From assembly GCA_006176705.1 (NCBI GenBank), contig QRFJ01000300.1, forward strand, positions 1,247,688-1,311,687: 64,000 nucleotides of DNA, read 5' to 3'. A program made the position numbers and the translations under genes. Shown here piece by piece: positions 23,634-33,976 of this stretch. The notes below the pieces were generated by a model. That model saw nothing but the letters and a program-made list of their open reading frames with translations, searched no databases and was not told where the DNA came from. Numbering within the stretch: position 1 is the stretch's first letter; every line of letters starts with the position of its first letter. The stretch comes from Cocos nucifera. Taxonomy: Eukaryota; Streptophyta; Magnoliopsida; Arecales; Arecaceae.

Positions 23634-23880
23634 TTTTTTTTTGATAAACTAAAAGAGAAACAAGGGAGACTAGTAACCCCCTCTGGGCGAATTATAAGGG
23701 CTCTCTTTTTGGGTGAACATTGGATTCGAAAATTCGATTTAAAGTGACCAGCTAGTGCTAAGAGCCATCTCTCTCCAACAACATAAGTGCGATGATTAAG
23801 TACGTTGTGCCAGTCCCATCAAGCCGCTAGTGGATCAGATGCCATTTTCGACCTCTGCGCTCAGGTCGCTGAACAAGATT
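23634..23880 (-). mobile_element. Short non-LTR retroposon (SINE or truncated LINE end)
   Basis: A roughly 247-bp insertion flanked by the 10-base direct repeat TTCTCATCAA (23624-23633 and 23881-23890). On the - strand it ends in TTTATC plus a poly-A run (the poly-T at 23634-23642), a usual 3' end for plant L1-like LINEs and the SINEs that use them. A TTCGAATCC string (rc of about 23729-23737) resembles a pol III B box, and TAGCACTAGCTGG upstream of it on that strand is A-box-like, though far from the 5' end. No coding frame is present. Confidence 0.55.
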
Positions 23881-23890
23881 TTCTCATCAA

Positions 23891-24419
23891 ATTTTTTTAT
23901 TAGTAGATTTAAATTATACTAGACTTTTACAAAAGAGAGATTTAGATATAAAAATTTGAGGATAAGAAAAAGGAGGTTTAAAGATTGTATTTAAGAGCTC
24001 AGTTATGTTAACTTTTGAAGTATCTTCTAAGAAAAGAATTTGAGAACTTTTCTAGGAACTTTCAAAAGAGAACTCACTCCTGTTGACTTTTGAAACATAT
24101 GACAAACCCAATTTGGTGAGAAAAGAATCCAAATTTTTTTTAAAAAAGAACATCTAGGATGGTATACTTGCGTGTAGACTTAATGAACCATCGAGAGAAG
24201 CACAAGAAATATTTTAGAACCAAGAAACATAATTATAATGTAATATATTAAAACAAATTGATTATAAATTAATTATTTTTCAATCTTTTTAGAATCCAGA
24301 TTTTAATTAACTTTTTTACATCTATAAATTTTAATCGCCATGTGCATTATTATAACTACTAGAAAAAATAGAAGTAATATGAAAGAAGATATTTATTTAT
24401 CAAAGCTTTTTTAGTAGAG
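23891..24419. other. Upstream region of the RHD3-like gene
   Basis: AT-rich, with no gene or clear repeat. It may include distal promoter sequence. I could not place a convincing TATA box. Confidence 0.35.
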
Positions 24420-24735
24420 TGAAATTGTGGGACCGGTGTACCAAGAAATAAGTATTATCTGACGCCCAATCCACCATGTATCATCCAAAATCTCGATTCG
24501 CCGCATCTCAATCTTTTTAAAAATTTTCCCGCATTCACCGTCGCTGCCGCATTTCAATCCTGAACACTGACCTTCCAAACATCGTCATTGCGTACAGACG
24601 GAGAAAAGAAAACTCCTTTTGGACTCTCCGGACACCGAAGCTCTCCTCCCGCGACTTCGATTCGCACTCTCCTCTCGAGCTCCCCTCGCACTCTCCTCGC
24701 CGCTTCTCCGTGGCATTTTTTTCTTCGTATCGGAG
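24420..24735 (+). promoter_or_regulatory. Core promoter side and 5' leader of the RHD3-like gene
   Basis: The base composition changes here from AT-rich to C/T-rich, with many CTCTCC and CGCC strings at 24630-24720. This is typical of a plant 5' UTR just before an ATG. The start of transcription cannot be fixed from sequence. ATGs occur upstream at 24588 (another frame) and 24619 (in frame with the main start, no stop between), so the leader may affect start choice. Confidence 0.5.
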
Positions 24736-24883
24736 ATGGGGGACGAGTGCCATACGACGCAGCTGATCGACCGTGACGGGGTCTTCAACGTGGAAGGCCT
24801 GGAGAAGTTCGTCAAGGCTGTGCGGCTCGCCGACTTCGGCCTCTCCTACGCCGTCGTCTCCATCATGGGCCCACAGAGCAGCG
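24736..24883 (+). CDS. RHD3: RHD3-like exon 1
   Basis: Encodes residues 1-49 and the first base of codon 50, from MGDECHTTQLID to GPQSS. The donor G|GTGAGC splits the glycine codon of the P-loop GKS. An in-frame ATG at 24619 could add 39 residues (MDSPDTEALLPR...), not expected in the family. Confidence 0.93.
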
Positions 24884-27800
24884 GTGAGCCCCTCATCTCA
24901 CTCCTCTCGGATTCATCTCATTGATGTTACCTTGCTTTTTTCTCCCTAATTTTTTTCCTGTGAGGTGGATTCTTTGTTCAAATGTTACGTAATGCAATAA
25001 ATTTGACTAAAAATTGTATCTTGTGTAGTAAAAATTGCGAGCAGTCTCTGTTTTTCCAAATTCCCAAAAGGTTCGGTGGTCTGTTTTTGGCTCATGATGC
25101 TTTGTTACCGAAAAGCACCAGAGAGGAAAGGAAATGAGAAAATGTGATCATTATTATAATAAGATGAAAATGCTTTGTTGTCCATAACTTACTTCAAGAT
25201 GAGTTACAGATGAAGTTAAAGCCCGTTTGAGTGATTGGAATCAATATCCTCTAGTTAACATGATTCTCATCTTTATAATGTGAAGGTAGACGCTATTGAT
25301 ATTGTAGCACTTTGATAATTTTAATGGAATGGATTTAAAGGTAATATGCTATACAAAGGATATTTGCTATTTCTGAATCTTCTACCGGATGGTTGAAGTA
25401 ATTAAACAAAATGGATGCTTGACAACCTTGCGCTTGTGTTACTTGAGATGATATATTATAACTTATCAACTCGTATCTTGTCTCACTTCATCATAACATG
25501 TGACTTATTTATTGCTACTTTTTTTTTTCTAAAAAACAAATTTCATATCTCTAAGATGATCTCCAACTAGTTTACCAGCACTAGTAAGGATGGACTAGAT
25601 AACCAGCTCTTAAGGGAGAAACAAGAAAATAGGGCATTATTTTAACCTTCAACGTAAAGATGATGACATTTGCTTCAACTTAGGGAACAATCTATTTATG
25701 GATATTGTTAGGGACAAACACCGCTCCCGTCGAAGTCCAATATGATGCTTAGCCTAATGTAACTGGTAATCACGGAAGAGCTTTGATCGAAAATTCTTTC
25801 TTCAGCGGCTGAACTCCTTTCGGACTCCTCCAGTGATCGAACCCCTTTCGGACTCCTTCAGCAGTCAAACTCCTCCAGTGGTCAAACTTCATCCAAACTT
25901 CTCCATCAGTCGGACTCCTTCCAGACTTCTTCTTCGATCGAACTTTTTCATTAGTCGGACTTCTTCCAGACTTCTCCTTCGGTCGAACTTCTTCTTCAGC
26001 CGGACTCCTCCCAGACTTCTTCTTCGATCGGGCTTCTCCATTAGTCGAACTTTATCCGGATTGCTCTCCTTCAGTCAGATTCCTCCAGGAGCCAAACTCC
26101 TTTTGGACTTCTCCTTTAGTTGGATTCCTTCAGGAGTCGAACTTTTTTCGGACTTCTCCTTTAGTCGGATTCCTCCAGTAGCCGAACTCCTTCTGGGCTT
26201 TTCCATTAGTCGAACTCCATCCAGATTCTTCTCCTTCAGTCGGATTCCTTCAGGCATCGAAACTTCTTCTCGGACTTCTCCATCAGTCGAACCCCATGGA
26301 TTCTCTCTTCTAGTCGGACTTCTCCATCAGTCGAATTCTTTCCAAACTTCTTCGGTCAATCGACTTCTTCATCAGTCGGACTCCTTCTTGGACTTTTTCT
26401 TCAGTCGGATTTCTTCAGGAGCTGAACTTCTTTTGGACTTCTCATTCAGTCGGATTTCTCTAGGAGCCAAACTCCTTTCGAACTTCTTCCTCAGTCAAAT
26501 TTCTCCAACAGATTACTTTCAGATTTCAGCTAGCATTCCTTTCGGATGATCTCCTCTAGCCGTATTCCCTTTAAGAGTCCGAACTTCTTTGAAATTGATA
26601 TATGGTCAAAGTTCTTCATCAACCAACGCCTGCTTCCTCCGAACTTCCGACCATTAAATCTTGACGAACGGGCACATCACTATAACGAGACACCTGTCTC
26701 TCCATAACAAACTCCACGCGGTCCCGAGTGGCCCACTACCGGATGGCTATGGCTGTCACTATCAATCTGACTACAGGCGGTGCCTTCCTCCGTAGCAAAC
26801 CGACTCCATGTGGCCCCGAGTGGATCCACTATCGGACGGCAATGGCTGTCACTATCAGTCTGCTACAGACGGCCCCTCCCTCCATAACAGACTCCACGCG
26901 GCCCCGAGCGGCCTACTATCGGACGGCTACGGCTGTCACTATCAGTCTGCTACAAGCTCCATCTATAACAAGGGACCCTCCAGATACGTTTTGGCTAAGC
27001 TCTCTTCTCCTTCCCAAAACTCTGCTGAATTCTTTTCTGAGTACTATATTTCTGTTGGCCAGTAGAGCTGACTTGATCATCGGAGGTCCTACCGGAGCCA
27101 CCACCACCACCACCGACTCCGGACGGAACTTTATTTTGTAGGTCACCGATGGCGACCTCTTCTTCCTCAACTCCAGCTCGGTCTGGCATCGGCCAGATTC
27201 TGCACCAATAAGATTGGCGCTAGAGGAAGGGCCCTCTATTTTCGAGGTACACTTGTTCTTAAAGGAGTGCTCAGTCAACCCTGTGCATCTTTTTCTTCAA
27301 AGTTCATCTCCATCCTCTCCCTCAATCCCAAGAAATGCCTTCAAAGAAGACGACTACCCGGAGATCTACCGCTTCTGCCGTCAGATTTGACTCAGATCCA
27401 TCCATTCCTGCCCCATCGTCGGTACTTCAACCTTCTCCTCCACCGACGGCCATGGTAGATTCGGAGCAGTTTAACCTGCTGATGCAGCGGGTTCAGGGCC
27501 TCACCGAAATAGTGCAGATTATGCGGCAACCCCCGATGGCGGTTTCGCCAGAAAATCCGCCATCAGGATGTCAGAAACCGACCCTAAGGAGGAACACTTG
27601 GGCTAGCATACCCATCGCCCCTGAGAAGGAGAAATAGAGAGCAGAGGATCCTTGTTCGGATCATGATTCTTCTCCAGAAGAGACCTTCCTCATCTACAGT
27701 CGGAAGCCTTCCAAAATCTGCAATCGAGATGACGTCCTCGATCAAAAACTGTGAGAGATGGATCGGCGGATTTAGGAACTCCGCCACGTCACCCCGGCTC

Positions 27801-30800
27801 ACCATGATGACGTCTGTACCGATCATCCTTTCTCTCCTCAAATTATGTAAGAGCCCATTCCGCCAAACTTCAAGCTTTTCCAATTTGAAAGTTACGACGG
27901 AACCTCTAATCCGATCGATCATCTGGAGATCTTTCGGATCATGATGCTGCTCCATGGCACACCAGACGCCATTTTATGTCGAACTTTTTCGTCTACCTTA
28001 AAGGAAGCAGCAAAAAATTGGTACTTAGTGTTGAAGTCGGATACGATCTTCTCCTTTGATTAGATGAGCCATCAGTTTGTGACTCATTTTGTTAGCAGCT
28101 GGCATTCCCGCCGAGGTTCAGATTTTCTGATGAATACCAAGCAGAAGGAGGAAGAATCGATCCAGGCTTATGCCACCCGATTTAATACTGCTGCATTGGA
28201 GGTTCGGAACTTGGACCAGTCTGTTGCAATGGCCGCACTCAAGGGCGGCCTTCAGAAGAATGATTTGTTGTTCTCCTTGAAGAAGAAGTACCCCAGGAAC
28301 TTTGCCGATTTGCTAGCTTGGGTTGAAGGATATGCCCGAGTGGAAGAAGCCTTCAGGTTAAAGGATGAGGAAGCCGCAGGAGAGAGGTGGGCGAACGAGT
28401 CCAATAGACCCACCGCTGATAGAGGGCCGAATGAAGTTCGACCGCGCTCATGGACTCCCTCTGAGCGCAAGCGAGCCCAAACTCCTCCTCGAGCTCGTCA
28501 TCAAAGAAGCTCCGATAGAAGGGCGCGAAGTTCTCCCCTCAGAAGGTTCCACAATTATACCCCTCTTAATGCTCCTAAAACTCAAGTTCCGATGGAAATT
28601 AAGAATCAACTGCCAAGATCAGAAGAATTACAATCTCTCCCAAACAAGCGCAATTGAAGCAAGTACTGTTTGTATCATCATGATCACGGTTACGATACTG
28701 AAGAATGTATTCAGCTCTAAGACAAGATCGAGGAGCTCATCAGGAGAGGCCGGTTGGGTCGATTCCTCAGACGCCGGCCTGAAGCAAAAAAAGATCAGCC
28801 AAGGGCGTTGCCACAGCCAAAACCACCAATGAGGGAGGAACAACAAGGAGATCGGCCGCCTCTCGGCATCATCAACACTATTTCTAGGGGACTTAATACT
28901 TCGGCGAGCCGCCATCTCTCAGCCTCGAAGCTAGAGGAAGCTTGTCCCAAATTAAGAAGGCCCGTATGAAATAGAGGAGGTTGTCCGGTCCGAAACTTAT
29001 CGCCTGAAGGAGCTCGGAGGAACAACGCTCCCACGACCTTGAAACTCAGAAAGTTTGAGAATGTACTGCCAGTAATTTTTCTTCAATAAAACTCCTTCAT
29101 TTCAATATTATTGTTTTTTGGTACAAAAACTATGTGACGACAAGAAAGAAGCAATCAAAAGTGGCTATGTTAGGAACAGAAGAAGAACCTCGTCCTAATA
29201 TGGGTAAGTTAAAGACCTCCGATTATTTAAGATAAGGTGAGAGGAGAGGCCCCGACAATGGTCCTAATGTATTCCTACTGTCTGTTAGGAACGGAAGGAG
29301 AATCTCGTCCTAACATGAGCAAAAGTCAGAACCTCGTAGGCCAAAGACATGGAGAAGGAAGAAGCTCGGTGGAGAATCCTGACACGTATTTTTTCACGAC
29401 AACCTGACTACGTCAAATGCAAAAGGCAGAACCTTATCCTGGTTTGCAAGAGAGGTCTTAGTTCGACGTCCACAACAGGCCCGGCGTTCATAACGAGCTC
29501 GGCATCCGCAATAAGCAACAAGCATGGAAACCTAGGATCAGACTTCGATCGATGCCTTTTTTACTCCCTTTCTTCAAATTTCGAATCCGGGACCGAAACT
29601 CTCCTCCGAGCTTCAACCTCAGCAAGAGATAAGATCTTCTTCAATCTTGGTTGGAGATAAGATCTCTCCCGAGCTCCAATCCTTCAATAGGAGATAAGAT
29701 CTCCTTCAATCTTGGCTGAAGATAAGATCTCCTCCGAGCTTCAACAACATCAACAGGAGATAAGATCTTCTTCAACCTCGGCTGGAGATAAGATCTCCCC
29801 CGAGCTCCAATTTCAACAGGAGATAAGATCTCCCCCAAGCTTTAACTTCGGTTGGAGATAAAATCTCCCCCGAGCTTCAACCTCAATAGGAGATAAGATC
29901 TCCTTCAACCTCGGTTGGAGATAAGATCTTCCCCGAGCTTTAACTTCAATAGGAGATAAGATCTCCTTCAACCTTGGTTGGAGATAAGATCTCCTCCGAG
30001 CTCCAATCCTTCAACAGAAGATAAGATCTTCTTCAACCTCGATCGGAGATAAGATCTTCCCCGAGCTTCAACTTTAACAGGAGATAAGATCTCCTTCAAC
30101 CTCGACTGAAGATGAAGATCTCCCCTGAACTCCAACCCTTCAACAGGAGATAAGATCTCTTTCAACCTTGGCTGGAGATAAGATCTCCCCCGAGCTCCAA
30201 CATCAATAGGAGATAAGATCTCCTTCAACGTCAGCTGGAGATGGAGATCTCTTCCGAGCTCCAACCCTTCAACAAGAGATAAGATCTCTTTCAACCTCGG
30301 CTAGAGATAAGATCTCCTTCAACCTCGGCTGGAGATAAGATCTCTTCCGAGCTCCAACTTCAACAGAAGATAAGATCTCCTTCAACTTCGGCTGGAGATA
30401 AGATCTTCCTCGAGCTTCAACCCTTCAACAGGAGATAAGATCTCCTTCAACCTCGACTGGAGATAAGATCTTCCTTAAGCTTCAACAACATCAATAGGAG
30501 ATAAGATCTCCTTCAACCTCGGCTGGAGATAAGATCTCCCCCGAGCTCTAACTTCAACAAAAGATAGGATCTCTTTCAACCTTGGCTGGAGATAAGATCT
30601 TCTTCAACCTCGGCTGAAGATAAGATCTTCTCCGAGCTCCAATCTTTCAACAGGAGATAAGATCTTCTTCAACCTCGGCTGGAGATAAGATCTCTCCCGA
30701 GCTCAAACATCAACAGAAGATAAGATCTCCTTCAACTTCGGCTAGAGATAAGATCTTCCTTGAGCTCCAACATCAATAGGAGATAAGATCTCCTGAGCTT

Positions 30801-33800
30801 CAACCTCGAGATCTCCTTCAACCTCGACTGAAGATAAGATCTCCTCCAAGCTTCAATCTCAATAGGAGATAAGATCTCCTTCAACCTCGATCAGAGATAA
30901 GATCTCTCTCGAGCTCCAACTTCATCAGGAGATAAGATCTCCTTCAACCTCGACTGGAGATAAGATCTCCTCTGAGCTTCAACTTCAACAGAAGATAGGA
31001 TCTTCTTCAACCTCGACTGGAGATAAGATCTTCCCTGAGCTTCAACGTCAATAGGAGATAAGATCTTCTTCAACCTCAATGGATGCAGAGTCCAAAAAAG
31101 AACTTCGGCAGTCGTTTTTTTTGTACTCTCTTCGAATCTCGAACTCGAAAGTAGGAGGACTATTGTTGGGGATAAACCCTGCTCCCGTCGAAGTCTAGTT
31201 TGATGCTTAGCCTAATGTAACTGGTAATCACGGAAGAACTTCGATCGAAAATTCTTCCTCCAGCGATCGAACTTCTTTCGGACTCCTCCAGTGGTCAAAC
31301 CCTTTTCGGACTCCTTCAGCGGTCGAACTTCATCCGGACTTCTCCATCAGTCGGACTCCTTTCAGACTTCTCATTTGACCAAACTTCTCCATCAGTCGGA
31401 CTCCTCCCAGACTTCTCCTTCGGTCGGACTTCTTCTTCAGTCGAACTCCTCCCAGACTTCTCCTTCAATCGGGCTTCTCCATCAGTCGAACTCCATCCGA
31501 ATTTCTCTTCTTTAGTCGAATTCCTCCAGGAGCCGAACTCCTTTCGGATTTCTCCTTCAGTCGGATTCCTCTAGGAGCCGATCTTCTTTTCGGCTTCTCC
31601 ATCAGTCGAACTCCATTTGGATTTCTCTGCTTCAGTCGGATTCCTCCAGGAGCCGAATTTTTTTCGGACTTCTCCTTCAGTCGGATTTCTTCAGAAGCTA
31701 AACTTCTTTTGGACTTCTCCATCAGTCGAACTCCATCTGGATTCTTCTCTTTTAGTCGGATTCCTTCAGAAGCCGAACTCCTTCTAGGCTTCTCCATCAG
31801 TCGAACCCCATCTGGATTCCTCTCCTTCAGTCGGATTCCTCCAGGAGCCGAACTCCTTTCGGACTTTTTCTTCAGTCGGATTTCTCCACCAATCGGACTC
31901 CTTATAGGCTTCTCCATCAGTCGAACTCCATCCGGATTCCTCCAGCAGATTACTTTCAGATTTCAAGTAGTATTCCTCTCGGATGATCTCCTCTAGCCGT
32001 ATTCTCTTTAGGAGTCTGAGCTCCTCTGAAATTGATATATGTCAAAGCTCTTCATCAACCAACGTCTGCTTCTTCCGAACTCCGACTATTAAATCCCAAC
32101 GAATGGCCACATCACGACAACGAACACCTCTCTCCGTAACAAACTCCACGTGGCCTCGAGCGGCCCACTATTGGATGGCTATGGCTATCACTATTAGTCT
32201 ACTACAGGCGGCACCTCTCTCCGTAATTGACTCCATACGGCCCCGAGCGGACCCGCTACCGGACGGCTACGACTGTTATTATCAGTTTGCTACAGGCAGT
32301 GCTACAGGCGGCCCCTCCCTCCATAACAAACTCCACGTGGCCCCGAGCGGCCCGCTGTCAGACAGCTACGGCTGTCTGTATTAGTCTGCTACAAGCTCCG
32401 TCTATAGAAAGGAACTCTCCAGATACGTTTTGGCTAAGTTCTCTTCTCTTTCCCAAAACTCTGCTGAATTATTTTCTAAGCACTCTATTTCTGTTGGCCA
32501 GTAAAGCTGACTTGATCGTTGGAGGGTCCTGCTGAAGCCACCACCACCGACTCCGGACGGAACTTTGTTTTGTAGGTCACCGACGGCGACCTCTTTTTCC
32601 TCAACTCCAGCTCGGTCCGACGTTGACCAGATTCTGCACCAACAGATATCTTAATGAATCTTACCTAGATGGATTAACAATATTGAATGCGTCTATTTTT
32701 TAAAATTTTATGGTCAGTCAAGAGTAGCTTATTTTAGTAGTTAGAGCAATTTTTTGCTAGTGGAAAGCAAAATGATGAAAAAGAGAATAGGTAAATGTGA
32801 TACATCCTCTGGGTGCTTGTAATTTTAAGATATCTTAGCTTAGGGCAACGACCTAATGACTTCGTCCCAAAAGACCAAATTGTCCTGACTAGCAATAAAT
32901 TTGTGAAGCCAAAATTTCCTAGGCTTGATGTATCCTAAAGACCACCATCTTGTTGTATTCCTTAAGGATCCTATTTTTCTTCTTACTCCATATTATCACT
33001 AAACAACAAAGGCAACTAAAGTCTTTTCTATTCTCCTTGTTTAACTTAGCCCCAATGCATTCTTATAATATCTTGCAACTTTTGCTCTCATCTTAAATAC
33101 TCAAATCTTTTTTCAATATGGTACCTATCGTTTGTATTTGAGACCTTGCTTTGCAAGATCTATGCCCTCTAGTTCAACTCAAAATGATAACATTGATCAA
33201 TGTTGTTTGAGAAGAAGTAAATCTTGATATTATTTCTTTTGGTATTATTATTCCAATAGTAGATCATAAATAATGTCAAATATTTTAAGAGTATATTATT
33301 TTAATAGTAGATTATACATAATTTCAAATATTTGCTTTAGATGTTCCAAAGATATTCTTTATTTTTTTCTGCTAATTCTTTAGCTGATTTTCCTGACCTT
33401 TTCTTGACTCAATGGAAGAACATAGTCTGAAATGTTAGTTACCTGTTTGATCTTTTCTATAATTATCTTAAAATTATATTGCATCTATTTCTTTCTATGA
33501 ATTTATTTTTTGTCAGATTCTGACAATACTTGGTCATTTTCCTGAATCTTCTTGTATTCTGAGCTTTTCCACTGCCTGGCTCTACTAGCATCCTGGTTGT
33601 TATCATGGATTGGAGCTTACTTTTTTATACAAGTTTTTTACCATCCTATAACACATATCACCCATGCCAAAGTATGAACTGCTATCTGTATATGTTGTCT
33701 TTGCTGATTTGTTGGATATTGAACATATGTAAGTTCTTCTGCAATATATTCCCTTCTTGTTTCTCATGGTTGGTAAGCTGGGTCTTATGTGTCTTAAAGA

Positions 33801-33918
33801 TGCAAAATCCTTGTCTAAGTTTTACCTAAATCACAAGGATAAATGTGTTGGTAGATTTCTTTGTCTGAATATTTTAAGCAAGATCATCATATTAGTTCAC
33901 AAGGTTGGACTGAGAACA

Positions 33919-33976
<58 letters not shown>

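Larger units (their letters stand above)
25706..32644 (+). mobile_element. Non-autonomous Tat-like Ty3-gypsy element D (complete)
   Basis: A 6,939-bp element in RHD3 intron 1, flanked by the target duplication GATAT (25701-25705 and 32645-32649). LTRs are about 1,506 and 1,481 bp. It has a primer site at 27214-27231, a gag with in-frame stops, a palindromic repeat array, and a polypurine tract (AAAGTAGGAGGA, 31148-31159). Protease, RT, RNase H and integrase are absent. It shares primer site, gag tail, spacer motifs and LTR ends (TGTTGGGGATAAA, CCAACA) with element C, so the two are one family. It lies in the same direction as the host gene, so its LTR polyadenylation signals would be read in sense. 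Confidence 0.9.

Noticed and set aside
25833..26549. 238-residue open frame
   Set aside because: Lies wholly in the repeat array of a 5' LTR; low-complexity S/F/R repeats, and no protein conservation in the 3' LTR copy, where the frame is broken up.
29641..31079. Minus-strand open frames with ILSPVE and GRSYLQ repeats
   Set aside because: Products of the GGAGATAAGATCTCC array.
31465..31917. 150-residue open frame on the - strand
   Set aside because: Antisense translation of the LTR unit array (repeated GIRLKEK and PDGVRLMEK), not a gene.
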